Shown here: in pieces, positions 43,701-55,990 of the stretch | Layout: every line of letters starts with the position of its first letter | How positions within the stretch are numbered: the stretch's first letter is position 1 | Assembly: GCA_037783415.1 (NCBI GenBank) | Contig: JAZGTN010000089.1 | Location: forward strand, 1,240,001 to 1,304,000 | DNA: 64,000 bases | Direction: 5' to 3' | Source: Leptasterias polaris | Taxonomy: Eukaryota > Echinodermata > Asteroidea > Forcipulatida > Asteriidae | Program-made: the position numbers and the translations under genes | The notes under the pieces: model-generated | What the model was told of the DNA's origin: nothing | The model's input: the letters and a program-made list of their open reading frames with translations, nothing else | Database searches by the model: none

Positions 43701-44753
43701 AAATTTGTTCCCAACAAAGAAGACTAAAATTGAAAATCACTAATTTCAGTTTGAAATGCGAGCCTTCTACCAGAAAGATCAACTGCACTGTCTGACTATC
43801 TGACTATGTTCTTGTTGAATCATCACACTTCTAGCAGCTTGAGAAATAAAGACATTTTTTGATAATCCTTCATCTTCTAGTCTACACAGGTGACAAACCC
43901 AACCAAGGAATTCACGAGCAAAAGAGACTCAAACGAACCTGGTACTGTAACAACTTCATCATTGATTTTTCACTAAGGACTATAAGCCATGAGTAGAGAA
44001 TACTTCAAGTAAACACGCCTTTACCATCAGGAATCTAAAACCACAAAATCTCTAGCCACACTAATCGCAATAACATACTCCAAAAATAAATATTATACAT
44101 GTGTAGGCAATAATGCAGCTACACGGACGTCTGCACAAAATTACTGGCATTTTTGTGCCTTCTGGGTAAACTCATTATATTCCATGGCATGACCGTTTGT
44201 TTATTTTCATTTTCTGCAATTTGCCAGAGCTATAAAGTACTGTTCAACTTGGAGTTTCGTTAAAGGATTTACATGCCACAAGTCCTTGGGTGTGTTGATA
44301 AATATCTCTAAGCGAAAGCGTTTTCTGAGTTGGAGTTTTCTCTACTAATCTCAGGGTAGCCTGGGTAGAGCCTAAATGATAACAGCTGCACAGCCTCATG
44401 CTTTAGTATGATATCAGAGAGGGTGTCACCAGGCTATTAAGTTAGAGATGCCCTCTAACCTAAAGTGTCTTCAACTTGCTGATAGTGCACGATGCAGCAA
44501 GACATTAAATGATTAAGCAAACTGAACAAAAACTGATTACAATTACTTAACATTGCAGGATTTACATTTTTGTATTCAAATTTGATTAATATCCTTTCAC
44601 TGAGTGATATTCTACAGTTGTTGCTCAACTGTGTATAGAGCAAGAAGCAAAAACTCCCGAGCTATGTATGAAATGTGGTTGAAGGAGACGGGAACTCTGG
44701 TCTGGAAAAAATTACTTAAGAACAGGCAAGGTGTAAGCAACTTGCTGACGTAT
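43701..44753. other. non-coding, no recognisable feature
   Basis: Nothing supported. Confidence 0.35.
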
Positions 44754-45031
44754 GCCCAACTTCATAAAGCATGTAGCACAAGAGCTTGCTAAGCACAGCA
44801 AAATCTTTCTTAGCAGAAACAGGTTACCAGCCGAAATTCTATAAAGTTTACATTGTTGCGACTGGTACTGCACTCATTTCTTGCTTAGAACAGCACAGTC
44901 CAGCTTTGCAGAAAAAGGTTACCAGCCAAAACATTATTAATTTTACATTGTTGCGATTGGTACCGCACTCATAACTTGCTTAGCAAAGAAATTAGCTAAC
45001 TAGCATCTAACAGCTTAACTAAATTGGGCCC
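44754..45031. mobile_element. F3 MITE with internal tandem duplication
   Basis: Ends GCCCAACTTCATAAAGCATG and AACTAAATTGGGCCC. An internal block of about 85-90 bp (GGTTACCAGCC..TTTACATTGTTGCGA(C/T)TGGTAC..CTTGCTTAG) is present twice in tandem, at 44812-44895 and 44903-44985. Confidence 0.7.
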
Positions 45032-45110
45032 TGTTACAAGCTTACTCAAATGCTTCAGGTGTGGCTACTTGGGGTGGGGGAGCATGGATAGAAAAGCCAT
45101 TTTATTTAGT

Positions 45111-45200
45111 TTTTGCCCTTACACCGGTGTGTATTAAGCACTGTATACTCAGTTTTTAACCCCGGTTCTAAAATGAAAAAATTAAATCCACAGGCATATC

Positions 45201-45240
<40 letters not shown>

Positions 45241-45395
45241 CCAATCAATCAATCAACCAACCAACCAACCAATCAATCGATTTTATTAATTGAAGCATAC
45301 CCCACCCAAGTGAAATGCCTGTTGATTTTTTTCTCACAGGACTCAGGAAATTGCTGAGTATTCAGTGCTTAATACACATGGGTGTAAGGGCAAAA
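45111..45395. mobile_element. fold-back element with 42-bp arms enclosing an (AATC)n array
   Basis: The left arm 45111-45152 starts TTTTGCCCTTACACC and the right arm 45354-45395 is its inverse, with 3 mismatches in 42. Between them lies a (CAAT/CAAC)n tetranucleotide array (about 45200-45278). No other copy is present in the window. Confidence 0.8.
45200..45278. repeat. (AATC)n microsatellite with AACC variants
   Basis: About nineteen tetranucleotide units, mostly CAAT, with CAAC variants clustered in the second half. Confidence 0.95.
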
Positions 45396-45772
45396 CCGAA
45401 TATCATTCTTTATCCCCATTGCAAAATTAACATCTATTAAAAGCAAAGTTACTGTACTTTTTTAGCAACAAATTCTCACAATGTGTCATAGAGACAATCA
45501 CCTAACAAGATCATCTTACACTGACACAGTCTTTATCAAAGCAAACAGCTTCAGTTTAAAATATCTCACAACATCCATGAAATATCTTGATAATATGCAC
45601 AGTCTCTATCTCTCCTACTGAGTAACCATGACAACAAGAAAAACCACATCCCAAAGTATCAATTTCAGCATGAGTCAGAAACCCTAATATGGTGATTAGA
45701 CTGGACTGAGGTCCAAGTCACAACAGAACAATTTACAGGTAACCCGCTTTTGCCATCTCTAAGAATGCATCA

Positions 45773-46001
45773 GGGCCCGCATCAGGGCCCACTTTCATGG
45801 CTTACGGAAGCAGGGAATTCCGGGCTTACGCCAAGCGTATTTCACAGGTTAGCAGGGAATTTTTGCTTGTGCGCATGCGTACTCCCAAGTTACTAGACAT
45901 TCTTCGCTTACACAGCTAGCATTTTGGCGCTTGCACAGTAAGCGGAACATGGTGATTGTAAGCGAAAAATTTGGCGGCAAGCAGAGCTATGAAATTGGGC
46001 C
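45773..46001. mobile_element. F3-related MITE, diverged, GC-richer
   Basis: GGGCCCACTTTCATGGCTTA at the left (with GGGCCCGCATC duplicated just before) and GAGCTATGAAATTGGGCC at the right. The interior replaces GCTTAGC with GCTTACG/GCGTAAG-like blocks and has TGCGCATGCG. Confidence 0.55.
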
Positions 46002-47948
46002 TTGATCACATTTAATTTAAATTATAGGGACGGTCAGACATTGGCGGGACATTTCTTAGGCTGCTGAACTGTTCCGCTTTCAAATAGTATTGTAAGTTGT
46101 AAGTTGACTCTAAAGTGCCTGATGCAAATTCCCGGGTGTGACACGGCTCTAATTATGAATGAAAAACGACAAAATAACGCCAAGGGAAACCTGGCAAAGA
46201 GATGCTTCAGAATGACGAGGCCTGCCCAGTTGTGACTCATCCGTTTTGTCAATTTACCCGCCGCTCGGCTGTTTGTGAAGACTCGGGTGTATCATCATCG
46301 TAATGAAATGTTGAATTAATGGAGGAATTATTGATGATCAGGAAATCACTTGAATGAAAACGAACAATGATATCTAAATTTTATTTAAACTATCTTTGAC
46401 CAAATCAATTTTCTTTGATTTCATCAGCCTTCGAGAAGTAACAGTGTTTCTTTTGTAGTGATATCAACAAATCCAACTTATTGAGTTCTCTTTGAACAAC
46501 TGATTACATAAGTACTAGTATGAACAGAACCTAAATTTGTTACTTGCTAAAACAATGGAGGAAGTCCTTTGAGAAAGATTCTGCTAAAGTCAAAAACTAT
46601 TTGTTTGCATACCATAGGTCCTTTTGGTTGGTAAGCAGTTTGCAACAGCTAATTCTATTTTCTCAATTTTCTGCTTGAACAATTTTTTGGAAACTACCAT
46701 TAGTACCAATTCATTGTTTCCACAAAAGTGCAACAGGAAACGCAATGGGAAGGATTGCGAAAAATAAAGAAGGAAAAATAAGGAACAAGAATCACTTAAT
46801 AAACGAAACAAACTTCTAGATAAACATGTCCGACAGGTTAAACAAAATAGTGGGAAAGAACAGAATAAACAAGGATCTGGAATCTTGTTGGCATTAACCA
46901 ATAATAAAACCAACCTCTCTTTCTTGAACTTTGATTCTTGTGAATGTTACTGTTTTGAAGTCTTACATTTTATCTAATCTTAAATTAACTTTGTCAGTAC
47001 ATTCAGCATTTTTTAGGCTACCTGCCCCACTACCCACTTGTTCAGTCACTAACTCACTTCAAAGAAAAACACAACATTTACGATTTCTACTACTAAAGTC
47101 TTCAAAGACCTAAGTCTATTTTGGGGGAATTGTAAGATTATCAACTTCACTTGCCTTATTTGTACTGCTGTCTAAAAAAAATCAAAAGAATTTTCAAGAT
47201 TGTGTTACTTTTGCTCGTTTTCCAATTGACACCCCTCTATGGGTCCATTTATCATCAATTTTTTCCCCTCCATGGTGTTCAACCCAGGGTCAAGAAGGTG
47301 GAGAGGTCATGGCGGTTGCTCACGTTCTAAGAGTCAAATAACAGGTTGATCAGGACAGCTTGAAGTTTGAGACTTTGTGTGTTGATCAAGGATACTTAAC
47401 TTTCCAAATGTTCTTTACATTAAATATTGCATCCGTTTAAAAGATTAACTTCTGACTTCAATTCTTGAATGCACACGCATTTTTTGGCAAAATTGTGACA
47501 AAGCACTGATGCTTGGAATTGTCATTACCTCAACACCCCTTCCTAAATCCTCTCCCCCGCCCCCTCTGCAGCCCCCCTCTGCTGCCCTGTCCTTAGCAGA
47601 AAGGAGTATCACCTCCTAACCAACAGCACCTCCTAACTAATAACTAAACACTTTCTTTCTTTAACACTTTTTAAACTTAAAAAACACAATGTCAGATAAA
47701 CATTAATGTGTGTTTCCAGACAATAAGTCTTGGTTTTGATACCTTCCTGTCGGAATGCAAGGTGCCTTGATCCTGTAAGGTAATATCTGGACGAAACTGA
47801 TGAGAAACAATAAATCTTAACATCCTTATGGGGTCATGGTTAATGTGTCAAGTAGGAACGCTGGATATTATCAAGTACAATTGCAAATAAATAAACCTAA
47901 TGGAAACTAACAAGAAAGTTGTTTTTGTTTCAACTTCGTTTCACCTGT
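46002..47948. other. non-coding, no recognisable feature
   Basis: Nothing supported. The 107-codon minus-strand frame at 46590-46913 has a simple Phe/Leu/Ser-rich translation and no context. Confidence 0.35.
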
Positions 47949-47952
47949 TTAA

Positions 47953-48307
47953 AGGTATTATACAGGATTGGCAGAGCTGACAAAATAATCACAGACAGTG
48001 TTCATGTTTTGTGTAATCAACCACATACATGAAATAACAAACCTGTGAAAATTTGAGCTCAATTGGTCATCGAGGTCACGAGAAAATAGTGAAAAGAGAC
48101 CTTATGTGTTTTCTGTTTTTCAAACATCGAGTTTATTATCGCGCGCGATAAAAACTATTGTTTTACTCATTTCTCAGAAACGATAGCATTTTAGGCAAAA
48201 ATATTTTAAGGAACCCTTTTTACCATTACTTACTTTAAATCATGTAAGTTATGTGTGAATCTGTGAACATTTGTGTTTTTCGATCTTACCAATAGTGTAC
48301 AGGGCCT
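47953..48307 (+). mobile_element. TTAA-family MITE T2, complete (355 bp)
   Basis: TTAA at 47949-47952 and 48308-48311 bounds AGGTATTATACAGGATTGGC and CCAATAGTGTACAGGGCCT. The interior has TGTTTTGTGTAATCAACC, GAGAAAATAGTGAAAAGAG and a TTATCGCGCGCGATAA palindrome near 48137. Confidence 0.8.
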
Positions 48308-48634
48308 TTAAAAAAACAGAACTTGACTGAAAAATTGAACGAAACTTGTCAAAATTTTGTAGGCATTTTGTTGGGTTTTGAGGCATTGCATGGCGAGGTA
48401 TTAATGTACATTGTACATTCGGTTTGCGGTAACACCATTGTGTATATATCTACTTTGCTGTGTAGATTTGTTCTTTGAGAATGAGAACACAGCATGCTCC
48501 GAGCAACAGTGATTCAGTTTACTTTTGTTGTCCCTGACCCGCATGACTCGTCTTTGTTTGCTTGTGTTTTCTGTCCTAGTTTTTTGTTGTTTTCCCCTCC
48601 TGCATGCTCCACCCTCATTCGCTCATTCAGTTTT

Positions 48635-48635
<1 letters not shown>

Positions 48636-48678
<43 letters not shown>

Positions 48679-48690
48679 TGTATTTATTTT
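48636..48690. repeat. (TTTA)n microsatellite
   Basis: About thirteen TTTA units with one G substitution. The frames at 48494-48853 and 48525-48776 translate it as FIYL repeats and are artefacts. Confidence 0.95.
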
Positions 48691-48864
48691 ATTTATTTTT
48701 TATTCTAAAGTGTTATCTGTTTACCAATTTATTTACATATTTATTAATTATTATTATTTGTTCACACTTTTTATAGATTATTTTTCTTGGACCTACTTTC
48801 TTGGTTGGTTTACTTCCAAATCTTACTTTATCTTCATTGTACTTTCTTTGTAATTTTATTTTGT

Positions 48865-48905
48865 TTGTCTTGGTCAAATAAATAATAATAATAATAATCA
48901 TAATA
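48865..48905. repeat. AAT-rich tail, possible retroposon 3' end
   Basis: TCTTGGTCAAATAAATAATA then (AAT)n. A similar CAAATAAATAA lies by the LINE fragment near 39987. It may be a non-LTR element 3' end. Confidence 0.4.
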
Positions 48906-51051
48906 AAGAACTTGTCTTGCAAATTTTATTCTACTGCTGCAGATCTCGGAATTCTTCCTAGCACACGAACTGCAGCAAAAGTCAACCCAAAATATTGAAC
49001 CTAACTGAAGTACATTACTTGAGATAAACAAGTGCAGACAACAATTCTTCAGCGTCCAATGTTTGATGTCTTTGCACAACCTTTGAAATACTAGAAGAAT
49101 GCCTTGTACAGTTATGATTAAATTTCATTTCAACTTCCACATATAAGAGTAACATAATTTCTTTCCCATGAAAGGTTTGGTGTGTGCTCAACAAGTTCAA
49201 AGGTTTGGTGCGTGTTTACATGCATTCCCACTTTGTGGTTCAATGCAACCCAAGTCAAGCCTGGAGTATTTATGAAAAAATATTGCACCTTTTATCCGAG
49301 TCCTTGACTTATAAAGGACCAGCTGCCACTAGTTGGCCCATGGTTGGTCATGGTCAAGGTGGTAAACAATTTCTCAGTGAATGCAACATTTTGTTCAAAA
49401 CATAAGAAAATATCATTTCACTTTTAAAAGTTCAATTTTCTTGTTGACATGAAATAATATCATATGTTAACCTTTGCAGAATTTCATAACAACGAGTGTT
49501 CATGTTTGCATAACCTTAACATGTTTTTTATGAAAATGCCACGTTTCACCAAAAAGTTGCCTTTTATAGAAATTAATTGTTTATCTGACATTTCATATAA
49601 TCCCCATCCCTGGTGAAAGCAGGCAGGTCTCTTGTGCAGGTCTCTTGTGTTCGTTTTGTCTGGGCAAAGCTACTACATTTTGTACATTGTAATACGTTAC
49701 AATCATGAAAGAAATTCATTCAGTCCACAACAAATATTATTAACAATAATATCAGTAATGATAAAATTTGTAGAGCACCATCTATCTAGTAAGACTATTC
49801 TGAGAAGCTGGTGGTATTTCACGGTTGAACAATTAGACATCTGTTGATGACTGCATAGTTAACCCTCCTACTGTTTGACCATTCAATATCACCCACCATG
49901 ATTTGATTTGATTTAAAATGGTTTATTGGAGAAAAAACCCCAATCGCAGCCAAAGGCTGAATTGCAGTCAAATTACAAAGAGTTAAAAATTGAAGAAAAA
50001 ACACTAAAACAACAAGATTTGAAAAGAGGATAATAACGGCAGTGCTCCAAGAAGTTTCAGACTGAAACCACCTCCAATTGAGACCACCAAAATCTGTATA
50101 GAAGAAAGCAATTGATAAGCAGAAGAGGATTTTGAACAAAACCTACATCTTTGCTTTATGGATACATGTAAACTATGCTAACCTGCAATATTATATCCAA
50201 TGGTGAATATATCTACATACTTATAGTCAACCCTCCTACTGTCAGACCAATTAATATAATCCATTGTGGTTTTGAATGATAGTAAACTATGCTAGCCAGC
50301 AATGTGATATCTTGGTAAATGCATGGTTAATCAACTCAAGGTCAACTCCTGTAACATTTTAGTGAGAGTTCTAATTGGCTTATAATAGAGTCATACCTTG
50401 TTAATCTCATCCATAGTAATCAGTAATTAATGAGAAGAATGTGATTCACTGTGAATAATCAATAAGATAAAAATGACTTCAGTACTCAATGACATACAGT
50501 ATTAATCAGACTGAAGAAAAATTATGGTAGAAAAAAACATCTTCAACAAGTAGGTTTTCAACATCTTTAAGACGTTAAGTAAGGGGCATACAAAGTGCTT
50601 TTAGTAATGCAAAACAAACTCTCAAATTTGTATTCATTAAAGCCATCAAAATGTATGACTCTATTATCCATTTATTATAAAAGAAAAAACATGAGTTTGA
50701 AAGTTTTAAGTAAATTTCTTTAAACTCAAATTTGATATTTAACAAACTGATCGTCCCCACCTGCAGTTCGTTTTATAAAACTCAGCATATCATGTCTACA
50801 TATAAATTGACTGTTTGTTTACTGCACGTCTGTGCAGCACACTAAAATGCAAGTAGACTTTACACTTAACCTTTGACCTTGAAAGTTTAATCCAAATGAA
50901 CCATAGAGGTCAGAAGTGGCCGTTGATTTTATCTCTAGTGTGGGTTGTGATATGTACCAATATGGAAAACCTTATCTTATCAATGTTAGTAATAAATGTA
51001 CTAGGTTAGAAAACACTCATGTTTACAGGAGGCATGCGTCCTCTTGAGATC
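48906..51051. other. non-coding, no strongly supported feature
   Basis: Around 49905-50130 the sequence GATTTGATTTGATTT and TTTATTGGAGAAAAAACCCC resembles the edge of a dispersed element, but no partner copy is long enough to confirm it. Confidence 0.35.
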
Positions 51052-51233
51052 AGGGGCTCAATTTCACAGACATGCTTAAAGCAAAAAGAAACCTGCTTAG
51101 CACAAACAAATGTTTGCTTACCAGAATAAGGTCACCAGCCAAAATACCATGTAAATTGCACAATTTGCAACTGGTTTCCTGCCAACTTTTGCAAGAATTA
51201 TTTTCTGCTGAAGTATAGCTCTATGACATTGGG
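51052..51233. mobile_element. F3 fold-back MITE
   Basis: Left GGGCTCAATTTCACAGACAT, right ATAGCTCTATGACATTGGG, core GTCACCAGCCAAAATACCA. Typical F3 size. Confidence 0.7.
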
Positions 51234-51239
51234 TGAAGG

Positions 51240-51352
51240 GCTCAATTTAGTGCTGAAATTTTTTCTGCAAAGCACCAATAAGCAGGAAACCATTTGCAAA
51301 TGATACATGTATATACCAATGTGTTTTAGCTGGTAACCCTTTTTGGTAAACA
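51240..51352 (+). mobile_element. F3 MITE, partial second copy in tandem
   Basis: GGGCTCAATTTAGTGCTGAA, AGCAGGAAACCATTTGCAA and TTTAGCTGGTAACCCTTTTT follow immediately after the previous copy. The right end is missing. Confidence 0.6.
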
Positions 51353-52755
51353 CAATTAAGGCTTCAAAATAAATTTAAATAAATAATAATAAATTCTACT
51401 TGAAAGGTCACACCTAACCTGTGCTGTAAACAGGAAATCATAAAATTAAAAACAATATTCATTCCACATTCCAATGCAAGATGAGTGTACCCTACGTTTT
51501 CCCAATATCCACTTCTTGACTTCTCAAATCCTACGATGACATTGACTGGCATGACTATCTTTATTAATTTTACAGTTCACGTAAGATTGGAACCAGCCAA
51601 CCAAACACCATTTCACCCATGAAATAATTTCAATCAGGATATAGTAAACGCAAGCAATATTACCATCTTAATATTGCATTACGGATTCTAATGCAACACC
51701 CCATTCAACTCATGGCCTCTTTAGATAACACAGGTGCATGTGAAAGTACACCTGACCTTGTGAATATAAAGCTTGCCAATTCATTATGCCATCACTCTGC
51801 TTATCTCTGTTCAATTCCATCAAACACAATGACGTGGATATCAAATTCTCTTTCCAAAAGTAATTTCATTCAAATATTTTTCTCTGTCTAGTCATCGGTT
51901 TAAAAACAGCTTATAAACAAAACATTACATGCAGTGTCAGTCAATAAGTTCTACAAAAATGACACAGGGGTTAAAGGTGAAAGGTCACTGAAGTTACCAA
52001 GGGAGGGATGTTAAAACATGAATTAACATTTTAATCATACGGCAAAGTTGTTTACAAGGCGTTTGCTTCCTTCATAATGTCAGATATTTAAAGATTAGAT
52101 GAAGGAATGTAAAGCAAATATTTTTCATATAAATTCATCCTCTATCCACAAGCCAAACAATCACTGTTCAAACATTGGGTACAGTAATGCTATCCAACTT
52201 GGACAAGAAGAAGAGATTTTCTTACAATTAAAGAAAGGACGTCAAGTTAAACAAATATTGGGTAGAAAATTCAGAGAACTTTCAGTAAATATGTGTACTA
52301 AAATCGTGTACTGAAATAAATTCAATCTAACCAGAAATGAACTTTAAATGTCAAAATAACATTCTTTGAAATCTGAAAGTCTAGGGTCTAAAATAAATGA
52401 ACAAATAAGTCTACGTTCACAAAATATTATGGAACTTTTTGAAACTTTTGGAACTGTTTTTATTTAAACTTGATGAAATGAAGTGAACAACAAATTATAA
52501 ACAACTTGCACCCCCCAACCGATATTCAAAAATCAGGGAGGTAGATTCAACCTCTATGGAAAAACTAACTCAACAACAATACTACACATGCAGAAAGTCT
52601 TTTTATCTGAAAGGTCTTCTTTTTTGAAAATTAATTCATCAAGTCTTTACACTATCCACACTTTCAAAAACAACTTTTTAAAATTTGAGATACAAAAATG
52701 CAAATTAGTGTATTTCCCAATGTCATACACAGACATAGGTGGAAAATTATCTTAC
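51353..52755. other. non-coding, presumed intron
   Basis: No repeat family or coding signal recognised. Confidence 0.35.
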
Positions 52756-53255
52756 CTTATTCGATGAAACTTGAAAGAAGTCAAGCACCGAAATCAGTTG
52801 AATCCAACAGAGATATGTTCCCTCTCACAGGAGAGTCCAATAATTAAACAACTTAATCAAGCCTACAAGTCAATAACACGTACTAAACGCACAGTATTCC
52901 ACGAGACAACATCCAACACTGACTACGACATCTAAGATCAGTCCACTCAAAGCAGCTAGCTCCAAACGCAAACTGAGCTGGCCCCGAATTCCTCAGATTA
53001 CTGGGAATCTTTGCGTGGTGGACAGATGGCATCCAGAGCAGCGTTAAACATCTACCCACACCAACAGATGCATCACAGACCAGTTACATGTAAATTTATG
53101 CATCTACTACACACATACATTGTACACGATGACGAATAAGATTGGTAATATAAAAGCAACAAGATGACAGTATTCATGGAGTAAATTGCTGATAAAGCTG
53201 ACCATCGGAGCCCGATGACTGTCCAATGAGGTTAATAAAGTCACTACTTGATGCA
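52756..53255 (-). other. candidate non-coding first exon (5' UTR) on the minus strand
   Basis: The minus-strand sequence ends TCGAATAAG|GTAAGA, a strong donor. The preceding 250 bp (52760-53010) is GC-richer than its neighbours, carries no repeat and has only short upstream ATGs. A TAA sits just before the donor in the phase shared by exons A-C, so this segment cannot be coding in that phase. A TATAAAA lies at 53285-53291 on the same strand. The start boundary (53255) is a guess from that TATA box and could be nearer. Same orientation as exons A-C. Confidence 0.35.
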
Positions 53256-53284
53256 GTGTCTCTACAAAAATGCAAGGTTATTGG

Positions 53285-53291
53285 TTTTATA
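53285..53291 (-). promoter_or_regulatory. TATA box candidate (TATAAAA)
   Basis: GTGTATAAAACC on the minus strand, about 530 bp before the GTAAGA donor at 52755. The match is good but unsupported by any transcript evidence. Confidence 0.25.
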
Positions 53292-53826
53292 CACTGTGCC
53301 TGATCATTCCATAAGTACACAGCATCAGAAAGGTCATAACTCCATGCTCTAATACCAACACCATGTAAAAGGTAGAGTGTAAAGCTGATCTGTGGTAGAA
53401 TAGCTTTTCTATGAAAGGGTTGAATCCATGGTTTGAAGGGGGAGTGTGAGAGAGGACAATCAACAGTAGGAGATGGAATTCCACACAAGAATAGTCACTC
53501 TCTTGATGTGGTTTTAGGATGGGTTGCACTCTGTGGTAAATCCAGTCCAGGTTTACTGTTGTTGTCTGGGTTTCCTCAAGAGGGGAAATACCTTGCAATT
53601 GATGGATGGTTATGTCATCCTTCCTCTGAACTCATGTGTGAGCTTCTTTTATAGTCCTATACTGACCTAAAGATGTTTGTACACACTGGTCACTGTACTC
53701 TAAAAAACACTGACAATTGTTCACAAAGTCTTAGACATACAGCTTGGCATGGTCCTTGCTCTATGTTTGTAGAGATTGAAACACACCATGGACTCAACTC
53801 AACTATTTAAAACATACACTCCAACG
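53292..53826. other. non-coding or upstream region
   Basis: The minus-strand frames at 53174-53488 and 53287-53598 overlap in different phases and span the TATA candidate. Neither is recognised as a protein. Confidence 0.3.
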
Positions 53827-54060
53827 CAGGGTTTGTCCCCAGTAGGACCAGTTACACATGTGTAGCTTGTCATTTTACTGGTCCCTCAGCCTTTTCACTA
53901 GAAAAACAGAATTAGCTGTTGCAAACTGCTTACCAACCAAAAGTCCATATTTCAAATGAAATAGGGATACTTTATGTCAACACTGAACTGGCCAACTCGA
54001 CCATTTAAAAGTTTGACTGGTCCTCAGGTGTTTTAACTGGCATCTGGCCAGCTGACCACT
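53827..54060 (+). mobile_element. R1 repeat family, copy 3 (with insertion)
   Basis: Begins CAGGGTTTGTCCCCAGTAGG, with TCATTTTACTGGTCCCTCAG, TCAACACTGAACTGGCCAAC, GACTGGTCCTCAGGTGTTTT and GGCCAGCTGACCACT. An extra roughly 40-bp piece around 53905-53945 contains CTTACCAACCAAAAGT. Confidence 0.7.
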
Positions 54061-54424
54061 GTTACATGTAGAATGCTGCAATGATAAGTAAATTTTAATA
54101 AGTGTTCACGGACACAGTTCACTTGCATTAGGTAAACATAGACCTGGAGTTTGATTGATTGTACAAGGCAAAGAGCTTTTCCTGTAAAAAGGGAACTTCC
54201 ATTAGAATATTACAGTATCCATGGCAATGTTTGCAAGTCACTCTGACCCCAAAATATGGCAACAGAAGCCTGAAATACAAACTTTGGAATGAACTACTAA
54301 AATTCCTGAACGAAACGAAATGGTGACATTTCTTATATTTCTGGTAATGAAACCAAGGATGCCTTATAAGTGAACATTAGCTTGCAAGCCTGAGGAAACC
54401 TGTAAACAAGGGTGCTTGCTACAA
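54061..54424. other. non-coding, no recognisable feature
   Basis: Nothing supported. Confidence 0.35.
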
Positions 54425-54659
54425 GAAACACAGGGGTTATCCCCTACTCTTCCAGGGATAAGTTTTGTTGGTTCTTTTGTGTGCACTATAGGGACCTACA
54501 GCTTAAAATGCCCCATCCGAAGGACAAGTAATTAATGGTAAGATATCTTGCTCAAGGACACCAAGTGCCACGACCAGACTCAAAACCCACACTCTGCAGA
54601 TCAGAAACACCAGAGCTTCGGTCCAGCTCTAAACTGCTCGGCCATATAAACACGTCACG
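54425..54659 (-). mobile_element. tRNA-Ser/Leu-type SINE, more complete copy
   Basis: The reverse complement runs TATGGCCGAGCAGTTTAGAG, GCTCTGGTGTTTCTGATCTG, GCAGAGTGTGGGTTTTGAGT, CGTGGCACTTGGTGTCCTTG, CCTTCGGATGGGGCATTTTA and GCTGTAGGTCCC. It matches 26943-27155 in order and strand. Confidence 0.8.
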
Positions 54660-55061
54660 ACTTTGAACTATAGAAAGTAAATAGTGCTTAGAAAATGTTT
54701 TTGGGAACCAAGGAATCCCCAAAATTAATTTAACACATGAAGAAAACAGAATTGCTTACCTCAACCATGGAGGTAAATGAGTCTGAACATTTACGTACTC
54801 GCAAAATTAATGTTGTGGTTTTTGTAACCATTGATTAAACATTATTGATTTACTGTAAATAGGTGACATGTTAATTGCAGCCAGCTTGGGAATGCACACT
54901 TGTCCTTGTGTAAATGAACTGTGTGTTTAGTGGGAACATAAATAGGGAAAGAAAACTTTGAACTGCTGGATGTGTAAACACAATATCTACAAACATCAGT
55001 AAAGCGTGATACTGTGCCACAATATCAGCAACTACATGTACAACAATCCCATAGAGCAAGG
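54660..55061. other. non-coding, no supported feature
   Basis: A minus-strand GGTTGAG|GTAAGC donor-like site at about 54757 lacks an upstream exon signal. Confidence 0.3.
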
Positions 55062-55407
55062 AAAGGGTGTGTACAACATTGGTAATTGCCAAAGATCTGT
55101 ATCCACACTTAATGTGACCTAACATATACATGCAATAACAAACCTGTGAATGTTTAAGCTCAATTGGTTTTCGGAGTCATGAGAAAATAGTGAAAAAACA
55201 ATTTTTGTATTACTTTTTTTTCAAACATCGGATTTTATCCTTCATGATAAAGACTATTGCTTTACTCATTTCCTAATAACTATGGCATTTCAAGCAACAC
55301 TATTTCAAGGGAAGTTTTCCACCATGACCATCTTTATACCAAGTAAGTTATGTGCAAATCGGTGAACATTTATATTTTCAATCTTACCAATGTTGTACAC
55401 ACCCTTT
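55062..55407 (+). mobile_element. TTAA-family MITE T2 with perfect 24-bp inverted ends
   Basis: AAAGGGTGTGTACAACATTG plus GTAA at 55062-55085 is the exact inverse of 55384-55407. The right flank keeps the TTTAAT remnant and the left TTAA has decayed. Interior ACAAACCTGTGAATGTTTAA and GAGAAAATAGTGAAAAAAC match 47953-48307. Confidence 0.85.
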
Positions 55408-55796
55408 AATAAAGGCATTGTCAAACCTGCCAGTAAAAACAATCAAAGCTAATGGAGTGTCTCTAACAAAGCAAAGCTCAAAAGGGAAAATCCGGAGACT
55501 TGTTATGTTCAAATGAATGACTCAAAGAAAATCACCACAGCTAAACTACAGGTCATGTTCATTTACACATTTGGTGGGCGCCAATGCGTAAGAAAATTCA
55601 GACTTCAAGGTTAGAGCTGAAGTCCTTGCTGTGTTACATCAGGGATTAGTTTATCTTAAGATTAACCAGGATCTGTGGATTTACATTCAAATAAAGAGTT
55701 AAGCCTCTCTTCCATTTAGAGAATTCTATTTCATGGGCATTGAACCAAACTGCCATTTCTTACTTTTAATATGTAAACTATTTTCAGCAACTCACC
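55408..55796. other. non-coding, no recognisable feature
   Basis: Nothing supported. Confidence 0.35.
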
Positions 55797-55990
55797 TTTT
55801 TGTACAAACTAAGGTTCTCCCCATTATTTTTCAAAACTGTGGGGCCTTCTGGACACATACTTTGGTTTTGCCCAAGTATATAAGCACACTGAACTGAAAC
55901 AAGGTAGTCTGAATTTTTTACTTGGTGTCTATTTTTGGTATTCAAAGCCTTACTGTGCAATCTTGGCATTCTAAATGGTGTTATCTTGAT
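55797..55990 (-). repeat. P repeat, copy 2
   Basis: The reverse complement carries CACCATTTAGAATGCCAAG, AAGGCTTTGAATACCAAAAA, ACACCAAGT, CACAGTTTTGAAAAATAATG and GGGAGAACC, as at 34675-34855. It ends at an AAAAG|GTGAGT donor-like site, but because the segment is repetitive I do not call an exon. Confidence 0.55.

Noticed and set aside
48494..48853. 119-codon frame with FIYLFIYL runs
   Set aside because: Translation of the (TTTA)n microsatellite.
53174..53598. Two overlapping 103-104 codon minus-strand frames
   Set aside because: Different phases over the same DNA, spanning a TATA candidate; no motif.
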